Origin: Chloroflexota bacterium
GTDB taxonomy: Bacteria > Chloroflexota > Anaerolineae > Anaerolineales > Villigracilaceae
Length of the DNA stretch: 64,000 nucleotides
Assembly: GCA_016219545.1 (NCBI GenBank)
Contig: JACRMH010000039.1
Location: forward strand, 1-64,000
Reading direction: 5' to 3'
Part shown: positions 34,402 to 42,980 of the stretch, one piece after another
How the letters are laid out: each line of letters begins with the position of its first letter
How positions within the stretch are numbered: the stretch's first letter is position 1
Made by a program: the position numbers and the translations under genes
Notes under the pieces: model-generated
The model's database searches: none
Told to the model about the DNA's origin: nothing
Seen by the model: the letters and a program-made list of their open reading frames with translations, nothing else

Positions 34402-34560
34402 TTCACCTTACGCACCTAATCGTGATTCCCTGAGCGGCAGCGAAGGGTCTCTGAGATGATCGTAGAGATTCTCACCACACTGGCGCGTGGCGCACACTTG
34501 CCCTGGCGGCAGTGTCAGGGAGTGTCGCTTCGCTCAGAACGACACTGCGTAAGGTGAGTT
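34402..34560 (+). repeat. MITE-like dispersed repeat, copy 2
   Basis: 159 bp starting TTCACCTTACGCAC and ending GCGTAAGGTGAGTT, that is about 12-bp terminal inverted repeats. It is roughly 80 per cent alike with the 55127 copy by eye and related to the reversed copy at 1395. No coding capacity. Confidence 0.85.
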
Positions 34561-34608
34561 TGTAAATTAAGGCCGGATAATAAATTCCAAAATTGCTCCT
34601 GCAAAAGA

Positions 34609-34765
34609 TTGACATCCCGCCATAACATAGTATAAATGCCCTCAATAGAGTCTATCTGGGAACGCTTCGTTCGTTACACACGGCAAACATCGTGTGGATC
34701 GGGCTGAAGTAAAAAGGTTTTGTTCACAGATGGGTTCTTTATCTTTTTAACCCCCGGAGGTGTGA
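34609..34765 (+). promoter_or_regulatory. Promoter and structured leader of the spermidine operon
   Basis: TTGACA (34609-34614) and TATAAA (34631-34636) with a 16-bp spacer make a strong promoter. The leader of roughly 120 nt holds a hairpin CACACG / CGTGTG (about 34677-34696) and a second stem GGGTT / AACCC that ends 3 bases before GGAGG of speD. This may control access to the ribosome-binding site. No known riboswitch class was recognised. Confidence 0.6.
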
Positions 34766-35122
34766 GTGAACGTGACTTTGAAATTGGGAGAGCATTATAT
34801 TTTTGATCTCTCCGACTGCAACCATGAGATTCTCATGGATAGCGAGCGAGCTTATTCGCTGTTTGCGCAAGTGGATGAGGGCTTTTACAAGTTTAGCCCA
34901 CACGGCTTTACCTGTTTTTTGCTGCTCTCAGAGTCGCATGCGAGTTTACATGCGTGGCCTGAGTACGGGTATTGTGCAATTGACCTGTTTACCTGTGCTC
35001 TTGGTAAGGACCTTTTACCTTTGATTCAAAATATAAAAAATGCGCTGGGTGCAGATAACTTTTCCCTGCGCAAGCTGGATCGTGAAGCCGAGATCGAAAC
35101 TAAAATGGCGATCGCTGTATAG
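34766..35122 (+). CDS. speD: S-adenosylmethionine decarboxylase (SpeD/SpeH type)
   Basis: 118 residues. The proenzyme self-cleaves at LSESH-A-S to form a pyruvoyl group; here the sequence is LLLSESHASLHAWPEYGYCAIDLFTC, with the pyruvoyl-forming Ser, His and Cys in family positions. It makes decarboxylated SAM, the aminopropyl donor for SpeE, which follows 8 bp downstream. The GTG start has GGAGG at 5 bp spacing. The small prokaryotic class usually works as an (alpha-beta)2 dimer. Confidence 0.92.
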   Translation: MNVTLKLGEHYIFDLSDCNHEILMDSERAYSLFAQVDEGFYKFSPHGFTCFLLLSESHASLHAWPEYGYCAIDLFTCALGKDLLPLIQNIKNALGADNFSLRKLDREAEIETKMAIAV

Positions 35123-35130
35123 GAATTTGA

Positions 35131-35958
35131 ATGAGCATTTGGTTTACTGAAGAATTACATTCCTATTATCGAAAAGGCATTCACGTTAAACGTGTGCTGG
35201 CAGATGAGCAAACACAGTATCAGCATATCCAGGTTGTTGAAACAGAATTCTTTGGCAACGCGCTGATCATCGATGGCATCATCCAGCTAACCGAACGCGA
35301 CAACATCGGTTATCACGAAATGATCGTGCACGTGCCGATGCTGGCTGTCGGCAAGCCCAAAAGGGTGCTGATCGTTGGCGGCGGTGACGGCGGGTCATTG
35401 CAGCAGGTTTTGAGATATCCCTCCATCGAAGAGGCCGTCGTCTGTGAGTTGGATCAGCGTGTCGTGGATCTCTCACGCGAACACTTCGCTGCTTTCGGCG
35501 ACCCGTGGGCTGATCCTCGTGCCAGACTGCTTGTGCGTGATGCCTTTGGTTTTCTCGAAGAAAACCCCGGTCAATTCGATGTCATCATCTCAGACACCAC
35601 TGACCCGATCGGCATGGCAGAGCGCTTGTTCTCAGACGAGTTTTACAAGTTGATGGTGCGCGCACTCGTCCCCGGCGGGGCGGCGGCCACTCAATGCGAA
35701 CAGCCTTTCTTTGACACTGAGTTGATCAAGCAGATTTATATCTCCGCCAAAGCGCTGACCAAGAATCCCGCTTACTACTACGCCAACATTCCCACCTACC
35801 CGGGCGGCGGTATCGGCTTCATGTATGTCTCGGATACGCCTTGGGAAAATGGTTTGAGAATGCCGTTTCCGCCCGGCGTGAATAATTACATCAACCCTGA
35901 AATCCACAAAGCGGCATTTGCCTTGCCGGAATTTTTCAGGAAAGAGCTTTATGGATAA
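35131..35958 (+). CDS. speE: Spermidine synthase
   Basis: 275 residues. It transfers aminopropyl from decarboxylated SAM to putrescine (or another diamine). Family blocks: TQYQHIQVVETEFFGNALIIDGIIQLTERDNIGYHEMIVHVPM, the nucleotide loop VLIVGGGDGGSLQQVLRYPS, VCELDQRVVDLSREHF and the gate segment DVIISDTTDPIGMAERLF. The usual DSSDP gate reads DTTDP. The GGGDGG motif and tyrosine pattern favour putrescine as acceptor but do not prove it. The last 8 bases overlap the next gene (ATGGATAA). Confidence 0.94.
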   Translation: MSIWFTEELHSYYRKGIHVKRVLADEQTQYQHIQVVETEFFGNALIIDGIIQLTERDNIGYHEMIVHVPMLAVGKPKRVLIVGGGDGGSLQQVLRYPSIEEAVVCELDQRVVDLSREHFAAFGDPWADPRARLLVRDAFGFLEENPGQFDVIISDTTDPIGMAERLFSDEFYKLMVRALVPGGAAATQCEQPFFDTELIKQIYISAKALTKNPAYYYANIPTYPGGGIGFMYVSDTPWENGLRMPFPPGVNNYINPEIHKAAFALPEFFRKELYG

Positions 35959-36343
35959 GTTATTTGTAAAGGATAGAATGGAAGAAAAAATTGAATACTG
36001 GGGAGTGTCATCCAATATTGATCTGTACGAATGCGATTTGGCGCTCATGCAAAACGCAGATGCCATCCGTGAGTTCGTGAAAATCCTCTGTGACCGCATC
36101 AAAATGCGCCGCTATGGAGAAACACAGGTGGTCTTCTTTGGGGATGAACCTCGCGTGCAGGGATTTAGCATGACCCAGCTTATCGAAACATCCCTCATCT
36201 CCGCTCACTTTGCAGATGCCAGCCGCGCGATCTATCTTGATGTTTTCAGTTGCGCCCCCTACGATTCCCAGGATGCGGCTAAATTTGCAGCGGACTATTT
36301 CAAGGCCGCCCACTATAACGTCAATGTAGTGAATCGCCGCTAA
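35951..36343 (+). CDS. Second SpeD-family pyruvoyl decarboxylase homologue
   Basis: 130 residues related to SAM decarboxylase but of a different branch: GFSMTQLIETSLISAHFADASRAIYLDVFSCAPYD. The ESH cleavage region of true SpeD is replaced by TSLISAHF, and the TWPE motif is absent. The Ser in LISAH is the likely pyruvoyl precursor. SpeD homologues that became L-ornithine or L-arginine decarboxylases have been reported, and such an activity would supply the diamine that SpeE needs; this is an inference. Start ATG 35951 overlaps the speE stop; ATG 35978 is an alternative. Confidence 0.78.
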   Translation: MDKLFVKDRMEEKIEYWGVSSNIDLYECDLALMQNADAIREFVKILCDRIKMRRYGETQVVFFGDEPRVQGFSMTQLIETSLISAHFADASRAIYLDVFSCAPYDSQDAAKFAADYFKAAHYNVNVVNRR

Positions 36344-36378
36344 AATAGTTTCAAATTACGTTTTGTTTTAGGCTTGAT

Positions 36379-36410
36379 AAAATCCGAAGCAGCAATGCTT
36401 CGGATTTTTA
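36379..36410 (+). terminator. Terminator of the spermidine operon
   Basis: AAAATCCGAAGCA / TGCTTCGGATTTTT with a 4-base loop, 36 bp after the last stop. A on the left and T on the right allow bidirectional use. Confidence 0.9.
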
Positions 36411-36442
36411 GTTTCTATAGTTTTTGACAATTGCCCCTCGCA

Positions 36443-36477
36443 TTGATAAAATCCTTCAAACAAAGCGGGACAGCAAT
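36443..36477 (-). pseudogene. Duplicated 3' end of the 43092 phosphotransferase gene
   Basis: 32 of 35 bases match 43105-43139, the last codons of the phosphotransferase gene (TTGATAAAATCCTTCAAA is identical). No other part of that gene is present here. It marks the left border of the accessory island. Confidence 0.8.
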
Positions 36478-36601
36478 GGTGTCGAGAAGTATAGAAGGAT
36501 CCCGGTTCAGCGTGCTAGATAATAAAATACTATGGCTAAGGTTTATCCATTTAACCTAGGACAAGAGTGCATAAGAAATATAACCAACTATGGAGGAAAA
36601 T

Positions 36602-37849
36602 ATGGTCAAGCAAAAATTATTCATGATCGTTCTTTTTCTGGTTCTTCTGTCAGGATGCTTACCGCCGGTGACCAGACAACCAAATCCCTCCACGCCAACC
36701 GCCGAGGAGCCAAGCCCGACAAACACCTTGATGATACCAACGCCCTTGCTGCAGCCAACTGAAATGGCTACACTTCCACCACAGGATGATCTCATTATAC
36801 AAAACTGTGTGAATGTACTTCCAAATGTACCTGCTGGCTTCATAACGACGGGCATTGTTCCTTTGGAGGATTTTCAGACATGGAGCACTGCTTTTCTTGA
36901 ACTCTCAACGAATGATAAAAGCCGAATTCCAAATATTAACGGACCAATAGCGGATTATGCAATCTCGCCTGATCGAAAGACTCTGGCGTACAAAACGCAT
37001 CTACCTTCGCAGTTCAATCTGACGCTCACCGATGCGCTTAATGTCCATAAACAGATCATCTTTTCTCGGCAATTAGATTATGCTTTGTATTATTGGCTGA
37101 ATAATGAAGAATTGTTGCTAGGGAAGAATAATCAGTGGGTCGTCTTTAATCCTTATACTAAGCAAGAAAGAGGATATTCGCTTGAGGATTTTCCTGATTA
37201 TGATACTTATAATCAATTCAACGTATGGGTGGGGCTCGACCCTCAAGAAACGCTGGCAATTTACAAAAACGAGAACAACAATACATCTCTTCTGAACATA
37301 GTTGACAAACAACTTCTGGCCGAAATACCCGATAATATTCAACGTCCCCCCATTGCATCCTGGACGCTTGATGGAAAAGAAGCGGCGATTGTTGGAGCGA
37401 CACAAGTAGGTCAGTATTGGTCAGAGGCAGGAGACAATATTTTTGGAGTCGGGCGGGATGGACAGGTGACTCAATTGACCAATTTAGCAGAGCATTATGG
37501 GGAGGGTTTTAACATCTATTCGTTGAGCTGGTCGCCAGATTCTCGTTATATCTCTTTTTGGATGTGGTATCCGGGAGTGAGTTCAAACGACTGGGTATTG
37601 GGCGTACTGGATACGTCAACTAAGAGAGTCACAGATTACTGTATTTCAACCGATCCTTATGCAACAAATGATGGGCGATCTCTTCCTGGTTTGTCTGCTC
37701 CAATTTGGTCGCCAGACGGGAAACAAATCATTGTTGAACATCGTACCAACGATTCCAAATATGTTGTCTTGTTGGACATTGCTCAAAATGTTGCTTTCCA
37801 AATTGCGCAAAACTCCGTTCCTCTTGGTTGGATGCTGAGTGAGCCTTAG
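36602..37849 (+). CDS. TolB/PD40-like propeller lipoprotein A
   Basis: 415 residues. A lipoprotein signal (LFLVLLSGC) is followed by a Pro/Thr spacer and a beta-propeller with PD40-type blades: ISPDRKTLAYKT, SWSPDSRYISFWMW and IWSPDGKQIIVEH. ATG 36602 is chosen because GGAGGAA lies just before it; the ORF-track ATG at 36590 precedes that site. It is surface-exposed and of unknown ligand. Its first about 100 bp of leader and signal are nearly identical to those of lipoprotein C at 39349, and a copy of the speD-homologue 3' end follows it. Confidence 0.85.
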   Translation: MVKQKLFMIVLFLVLLSGCLPPVTRQPNPSTPTAEEPSPTNTLMIPTPLLQPTEMATLPPQDDLIIQNCVNVLPNVPAGFITTGIVPLEDFQTWSTAFLELSTNDKSRIPNINGPIADYAISPDRKTLAYKTHLPSQFNLTLTDALNVHKQIIFSRQLDYALYYWLNNEELLLGKNNQWVVFNPYTKQERGYSLEDFPDYDTYNQFNVWVGLDPQETLAIYKNENNNTSLLNIVDKQLLAEIPDNIQRPPIASWTLDGKEAAIVGATQVGQYWSEAGDNIFGVGRDGQVTQLTNLAEHYGEGFNIYSLSWSPDSRYISFWMWYPGVSSNDWVLGVLDTSTKRVTDYCISTDPYATNDGRSLPGLSAPIWSPDGKQIIVEHRTNDSKYVVLLDIAQNVAFQIAQNSVPLGWMLSEP

Positions 37850-37876
37850 AAAAAAGGAGTTTTATTTGTCGGCTCA

Positions 37877-37911
37877 CACTATAACGTCAATGTAGCGAAA
37901 CGCCGCTAAAA
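37877..37911 (+). repeat. Duplicated 3' end of the SpeD-homologue gene
   Basis: CACTATAACGTCAATGTAG followed by CGCCGCTAAAA repeats 36311-36345 with two mismatches in 35. It shows that the lipoprotein A unit lies between two copies of that gene end. Confidence 0.85.
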
Positions 37912-37957
37912 AATTTTGAATCGCACTAATTAGAATGCACTAATTGGAGAAAAAAGA

Positions 37958-39280
37958 ATGACAGCAAAAAGTAATGTTTTTATTTTTGCAATAATATTGA
38001 TGCTTGTTGCTGGGTGTACACAGGCCCCAACTTCACCTTCAAGCACTCAACAAGTGATTAAGACACCTTTCGGTACGCCTACTATATCCGTGAACACGCC
38101 TGTTCCGACAGAAACGAACACCATTGTTTCGCCAATAACAAACTCCCCGTTTGATAAGTGTTTGTCTGTTGAATCGAACTATCGGTCCGATTTAGCTTTC
38201 ACAGGATCGTTAATTCTAACGGGCACAGTGGACATAGGAAATGATTTAGTCAGATACACAGACTATAAGATAGACATGGAAACTGTTGAGAAAATTGAGC
38301 TTTCCAAGCCGGGGGAAAATATTTTTAATGTTTCCATCTCTCCAGACGGAAATTGGATGGCGTACGAAAAATATGTACTCGAAAGCGAGAGCGATGATTT
38401 AATCATTTCCGATATTGAGGGAAAACACCAGAAGGTTATATCGTGGAAAAACGAATGGACATATATTGCATCGTGGCTGGATTCCAAGAGGCTGATGATA
38501 GGCATCGATGGGGCATCAAATAGCGACGGCAGTGTCTCGGTCCCGTCTTTTCTGGTTTTTAATCCTTTTACTGGTGAGCATCAAACTTTAAAGCCTGATC
38601 TTTCGGACGTTTTTGAGACAGTGGACTTTTCGGGACTAACAGGAAGGTCTTACAACCCTGAATTAGATCGAATTGTATACTTGGAGGGCGACATGGGGTT
38701 TATTAAACCTCCACATTACATTCTGTGGGATATAACTCAACAGCAAAGTCTTGCAAGTTTTGAGATGATTATCCAGCCAACCGCTTTACCTGCATGGTCG
38801 CCGGATGGAAAGAGTTTTGGGCTTGCGGCCAGCATTAAGGAGGATATTTTTCAGACTTGGCCCGCATATGAACTGTATCGTGTTGGGCGGGATGGACAGA
38901 CCACCCAATTAACTCATCTGACGGATTATTACCCCTGGGTTTATATTGAAGATTACAGTTGGTCGCCGGATGGTAAATACATTGCGTTCTGGTTTTCGTG
39001 GTGGTCAGGGGAAAATCCTGGATGGGATTTGTTCGCTAGGCGTTATCTTGCCCTTGTAGATACAGAAAACGGCCAAGTTACGAATTATTGTATTGAAGGC
39101 AAACCTGCTAATAGTGGGAGGATGCCACTGCCTGTGTGGTCACCTGGGGGTGGCCAATTGGCGATGGAAAGCCCTATATCTGAAGGCGGCAGCCAGGTGG
39201 TAATAATTGACATGGAGAGCCGGCATGCTTTTCAGGTAGGTGAGAACATGACCCCAGTCGGCTGGATGGTTGCGCCGTAG
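37958..39280 (+). CDS. TolB/PD40-like propeller lipoprotein B
   Basis: 440 residues with lipobox LMLVAGCT, a Pro/Thr-rich spacer, and propeller blades (SISPDGNWMAYEKY, AWSPDGKSFGLAA, SWSPDGKYIAFWFSWW, VWSPGGGQLAMES). It is paralogous to lipoprotein A, sharing the RVGRDGQTTQLTHL segment and the closing VGWM. It should be anchored on the outer face of the membrane. GGAG lies before the ATG. Function unknown; such propellers may bind proteins or glycans. Confidence 0.85.
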   Translation: MTAKSNVFIFAIILMLVAGCTQAPTSPSSTQQVIKTPFGTPTISVNTPVPTETNTIVSPITNSPFDKCLSVESNYRSDLAFTGSLILTGTVDIGNDLVRYTDYKIDMETVEKIELSKPGENIFNVSISPDGNWMAYEKYVLESESDDLIISDIEGKHQKVISWKNEWTYIASWLDSKRLMIGIDGASNSDGSVSVPSFLVFNPFTGEHQTLKPDLSDVFETVDFSGLTGRSYNPELDRIVYLEGDMGFIKPPHYILWDITQQQSLASFEMIIQPTALPAWSPDGKSFGLAASIKEDIFQTWPAYELYRVGRDGQTTQLTHLTDYYPWVYIEDYSWSPDGKYIAFWFSWWSGENPGWDLFARRYLALVDTENGQVTNYCIEGKPANSGRMPLPVWSPGGGQLAMESPISEGGSQVVIIDMESRHAFQVGENMTPVGWMVAP

Positions 39281-39348
39281 CAGAAGCGGTCAATTTGCCT
39301 CATGTCAACAAGAGTGCATAAGAAATAGAGCCAACTATGGAAGAAAAT

Positions 39349-40308
39349 ATGCTCAAGCAAAAATTATTAATGATCGCCCTGTTTCTGGCTTTTCTATCAG
39401 GTTGCTCAATTGTTAGGCAACATATACTCGGAACTAGTACCTCAACTCCAATAGATATAGAATTTACGTCAATTCCAACCTTTGCGCCTCCGTCTATTAC
39501 CCCAGTATTTACTCCAGTGCCTGCCCAGCCTGCATCAGCGCAGACACCTTTTCCAACCCTTACTTCTAATGAAGCAAAAACAAAATTATTCAATTTACTG
39601 GTCAATAACGGTGGTTGCAATCTACCATGCCTAATAGGATATTCACCAAGGATATCAACTCGCCAAGATCTGCAAGGTTTCTTCAACCAGTTTAGAGTTG
39701 CAGATACACCTGATTTATCAGTCACTAGGTCAGTAGCAACTGATGGAAGTTCGATTGGTTTTTTTATTCGTTACACTAACAATTATCTTAACATGGGCAT
39801 TTCGACCTATGAAAATAAGAACCAAATAGAAGCGCTCGGAATGGGTACCTTCTCCCAACCTAATTGGGATACCTATTATGCAGAAACAATGAAATACTAT
39901 ATGCTTCCCCAAATATTAACCAATTATGGAGAACCTTCGCAGGTTTTGATTTTGACATATCGCAATGATAGACAACGTCCTGATGTTACAACATTTCCAT
40001 TCTTCCTAGTACTTCTTTACCCTGAACGGGGATTTTACGTAAAATACGAGATGGATCGAATATCAACAGGAGCTAAATTCTTAGGATGTCCATCAAAGTC
40101 CTTTGTTGATATTGTGGTTTGGTCTCCAGGTGATGAAGAAGTCTTTGAAAAGACAGTAAAACCAACAATCAACGGCGAATATTTCGGTGATTACAAATCT
40201 CTTGACAAGGCTACCATAATGACGGTTGAAGAGTTTTACAAAGTATTTTCAGATCCAGAAAGCATGGAGTGTATAGAAACTTCCATTGAAACGTGGCCAA
40301 ACCCATAG
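39349..40308 (+). CDS. Lipoprotein C, mature part unlike A and B
   Basis: 319 residues. The lipobox LAFLSGCS and the leader DNA copy those of lipoprotein A, but the mature part has no propeller blades. It shows a conserved-looking LLVNNGGCNLPCLIGYSP block, two more Cys later (LGCPSKSF, MECIETS) and no known motif. The NNGGCxLPCxxGxxPG-like opening is one I associate with uncharacterised Chloroflexota lipoproteins. It appears to be a recombinant of a shared signal cassette with a new mature domain. Function unknown. Confidence 0.78.
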   Translation: MLKQKLLMIALFLAFLSGCSIVRQHILGTSTSTPIDIEFTSIPTFAPPSITPVFTPVPAQPASAQTPFPTLTSNEAKTKLFNLLVNNGGCNLPCLIGYSPRISTRQDLQGFFNQFRVADTPDLSVTRSVATDGSSIGFFIRYTNNYLNMGISTYENKNQIEALGMGTFSQPNWDTYYAETMKYYMLPQILTNYGEPSQVLILTYRNDRQRPDVTTFPFFLVLLYPERGFYVKYEMDRISTGAKFLGCPSKSFVDIVVWSPGDEEVFEKTVKPTINGEYFGDYKSLDKATIMTVEEFYKVFSDPESMECIETSIETWPNP

Positions 40309-40371
40309 CTTTTGAGATGAGCCATAATAATAGTAATACCACCTGTAATGTAAGCGACAATTCAACAACTC

Positions 40372-40980
40372 ATGACCAAACCTTCAAAATACTATTTTGC
40401 AGGGACAACTCGTATCGCCATGCGGAAATACTCCATCCCCCAGCCGATGACCGTGGAATACTTCCTCTCTGACCACCTTGGTTCCACTTCCCTAACCACT
40501 GATTCAGCAGGGACAAAGGTCTCAGAGATCAAATATAAGCCGTGGGGTGAACTGCGCTCGGCGTGGAAGAGTTCTGACCCTCAATTAATACCTTCCACCT
40601 ATGCATTAACCAATTACACCTTCACGGGACAATACTCCTACATGGACGATCCCACCACCAGTGGAACTACCGAAGGCTTCGGACTTATGTTCTACAATGC
40701 CCGCTGGTATGACCCATCTCTGGGACGCTTTGCGCAGGCAGATGCAATTGTCCCAGGGGGAGTGCAAGGTTTAGATCGGTATGCATATGTCAATAACTCA
40801 CCGCTAGTTTACACGGATCCGAATGGACATTGGGCGCATTGTAATATCTTTGGTTGGTGTTGGGACTCGCAAGGTGGGAATTTCAGTATGACTCTAACGG
40901 CGGATGTGCAAAGCATTTCCGCAAATCTGTATGAAGATGGGCATAGGGAACGTTCTCAATTCATTAATGGAAAAAAATAA
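40372..40980 (+). CDS. Orphan RHS repeat-associated core tip
   Basis: 202 residues holding only the C-terminal RHS core: YFLSDHLGSTSLTTDSAGTK, GLMFYNARWYDPSLGRFAQAD and YAYVNNSPLVYTDPNGH. The long YD-repeat shell that normally precedes this core is missing and an in-frame stop lies 21 bases upstream of the ATG. After DPNGH, where RHS proteins switch to a variable toxin, the sequence runs on for about 50 residues. It stops at a seven-A run, one base out of frame with the protease-like ORF. Likely a displaced RHS tip from C-terminal exchange. Confidence 0.85.
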   Translation: MTKPSKYYFAGTTRIAMRKYSIPQPMTVEYFLSDHLGSTSLTTDSAGTKVSEIKYKPWGELRSAWKSSDPQLIPSTYALTNYTFTGQYSYMDDPTTSGTTEGFGLMFYNARWYDPSLGRFAQADAIVPGGVQGLDRYAYVNNSPLVYTDPNGHWAHCNIFGWCWDSQGGNFSMTLTADVQSISANLYEDGHRERSQFINGKK

Positions 40981-41539
40981 TTTATGCGGTGCTGTTGTCT
41001 TTGCTGCGTTGTTCCATACACAAAACCCATCTTTTACAGGAAACCAAATCATTGAAATGCTAAATAATGCCAATATTCCAACTGACTTGACTGGTCATGG
41101 AGATATCGAAAAAATGGCAAGTTATTTTGGGTGGAAGGCAAAAGGAACAGATGCTGCTGGACTTGCACTTACACTGAAGGGAAATTCTGAGAAAAGATTT
41201 AATGCGTTGCTTGGGTATGTAAACCAAGGTTGGATTCCCGTAATAGGAATGAAAACTAATGGTGGAAAAATTGAGCTGACGGGGAGTACCCAGCATTGGG
41301 TGGCCGTAGTCGGAATTGGAGAATCGGATGATGGGCGGTTCATAGATATTTTTAATCCGTATGATGACAGCGTTACACGGTATTTATGGGATATCTTTTA
41401 TGAAAGTCTTAGTATAAATTGGTATGCGAAGGGTGATAATCATACTTATGATTACAATGCATTAGTTCTTCTGGGACTACCATCACAAACTATTGAGCCC
41501 AGGCCAGCACCAAAGAATAATCAACCCGTTCCATACTAG
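40967..41539 (+). CDS. Papain/C39-like cysteine peptidase domain, likely RHS-linked effector
   Basis: 190 residues from ATG 40967 (the ORF track runs on to 40904 in this frame). Catalytic positions look like Cys in NNLCGAVVFAAL, His in TQHWVAVVGIG and Asn/Asp in DIFNPYDD, the order of C39/papain-fold peptidases. It overlaps the RHS tip and would fuse to it in frame if the A7 run had six A. It may therefore be the C-terminal toxin of a broken polymorphic toxin, or a separate secreted or intracellular protease. No clear immunity gene follows; lipoprotein D is next, 10 bp on. Confidence 0.72.
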   Translation: MEKNNLCGAVVFAALFHTQNPSFTGNQIIEMLNNANIPTDLTGHGDIEKMASYFGWKAKGTDAAGLALTLKGNSEKRFNALLGYVNQGWIPVIGMKTNGGKIELTGSTQHWVAVVGIGESDDGRFIDIFNPYDDSVTRYLWDIFYESLSINWYAKGDNHTYDYNALVLLGLPSQTIEPRPAPKNNQPVPY

Positions 41540-41549
41540 GAGAATCCAA

Positions 41550-42887
41550 ATGAGCACAAAGTTCCCTGTTTCAGAGCGCCATTCATGCTCAAAAAGATGG
41601 AGACAATTTCCATTTCTGTTTAATTTGTTATTTTTGTTGATAAGTTGTACTCCCGTAAATAATACACATGCAACCTCCGTACCAACAGAAGTATTGAATC
41701 CAGCGCTAGCTTCAAATACTCCCACAATGCTAGAGCTCACTCCAACGGCTACTCTCACTCCCGCCCCGGTGTTTGCAGATTTTCGGCAAGAACTCCTGCC
41801 GGGTACCTATATGACCTATTGGAGCCAGGGTATGTGGCATGCCAAGGACCCCACTACTACGGATACTTCAGTCCTTATATCAGGCGTTAAAGTGGACCAA
41901 CTAAATACAGATATTAAGTTCTCACCTGACTACAACCTAATTGTTTTCTCAAATTTGCCAAACACGCTGGAAATCTACGACCTACGTACCGGCAGGATTT
42001 CATCTTACCTTCATCCCCACGCGAACGATACCCTCTATTTTCTTTATAACTTCCAATGGGCGCTGGACGGTAAAACGCTTTTATATCTCGCCACACCCGC
42101 AGAGTATTCGATTCCAGATGGGATTGCCGGGGTCTATAGTTTTTCGTTGACAACCGGAGAGGTCACCATGTTAATTGATCCAAAGGATAATAGGTTTGAA
42201 TATGGATTGAAAGGACTCGCTTTATCGAATAATGGCTATTGGCTGGCTTTTTATGCCCCCCGTCGGTCTGAAGTGATGACTCCAGATCCCCAGTATGCGA
42301 TCTACGTTATGGATACGGCCTGTCTGGAGAATTTAGGAACATGTGCTGAATCCGTTCGTTTGGTTGTTGATGGGAGGGGACCTGTCTGGTCGTCAGACGG
42401 AAGGTTGGGTTGGATCTGTTCGGACGGAGCACTATCGGCGTTATGTATTATGGATATTGAAAAATCTCAGCGGTCTCAAACGCTATTAACAACACATGAC
42501 CTAAAATTACCGGCAGATGCAGAGTTCTCCAGATTTTATTGGTCGCCTGATGGGAATTACATTGCGCTAAATGTGAGAAAACATCAACCAACCGGGTTGA
42601 ATGATATAGTCGAAGAAATCTTTCTAATACCATTGGATGGAGGGGATGCCATCCAAGTGACCGCTTCAACGGATCGAAACGAATACTGGGAAGGTTGGTC
42701 GCCTGATGGCAAATATTTGGTTTATTCCCGTGCCTTTGGATATACCGAGCCTTACGGAGAATATGAAATAAGGATGCCAAAAACAGAACTTTTTCTATAC
42801 GACATTCAGTCTGGAATGCACATTGATCTTCTGAGTGGAGAAGCTGACGGTATAGAGGTGTTTGGCTCTTTTATAATCATAAAATAA
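41550..42887 (+). CDS. TolB/PD40-like propeller lipoprotein D
   Basis: 445 residues. The lipobox is LLFLLISCTP, the spacer is Thr/Pro-rich and blades are visible as FSPDYNLIVFSN, YWSPDGNYIALNVR and GWSPDGKYLVYSRA. The N-terminus before the signal is unusually long and basic (STKFPVSERHSCSKRWRQF). GGAG lies before ATG 41550; the ORF-track start is upstream in the protease gene. It follows that gene at 10 bp, so the two are probably co-transcribed; an immunity role for D is possible but unproven. Confidence 0.83.
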   Translation: MSTKFPVSERHSCSKRWRQFPFLFNLLFLLISCTPVNNTHATSVPTEVLNPALASNTPTMLELTPTATLTPAPVFADFRQELLPGTYMTYWSQGMWHAKDPTTTDTSVLISGVKVDQLNTDIKFSPDYNLIVFSNLPNTLEIYDLRTGRISSYLHPHANDTLYFLYNFQWALDGKTLLYLATPAEYSIPDGIAGVYSFSLTTGEVTMLIDPKDNRFEYGLKGLALSNNGYWLAFYAPRRSEVMTPDPQYAIYVMDTACLENLGTCAESVRLVVDGRGPVWSSDGRLGWICSDGALSALCIMDIEKSQRSQTLLTTHDLKLPADAEFSRFYWSPDGNYIALNVRKHQPTGLNDIVEEIFLIPLDGGDAIQVTASTDRNEYWEGWSPDGKYLVYSRAFGYTEPYGEYEIRMPKTELFLYDIQSGMHIDLLSGEADGIEVFGSFIIIK

Positions 42888-42980
42888 AGACACTTATCAG
42901 GGAGATGAGCACTTATATCATGGTGCTTTGGATCACTTGATGAGTTGGATGCCAAATGGCGGTAGAAATTTACAGTTAGG

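Noticed and set aside
36532-36762. 76-residue ORF upstream of lipoprotein A
   Set aside because: It overlaps the lipoprotein A gene in another frame, has no ribosome-binding site, and shares the leader DNA duplicated at 39308.
40904-40966. Upstream part of the protease ORF in the track
   Set aside because: It is an out-of-frame reading of the RHS tip; the protease-like sequence begins at about 40967.
40971-40980. Programmed -1 frameshift at A7 joining RHS tip and protease
   Set aside because: The needed shift is +1 (or loss of one A); a -1 slip on this heptamer leads into the wrong frame.
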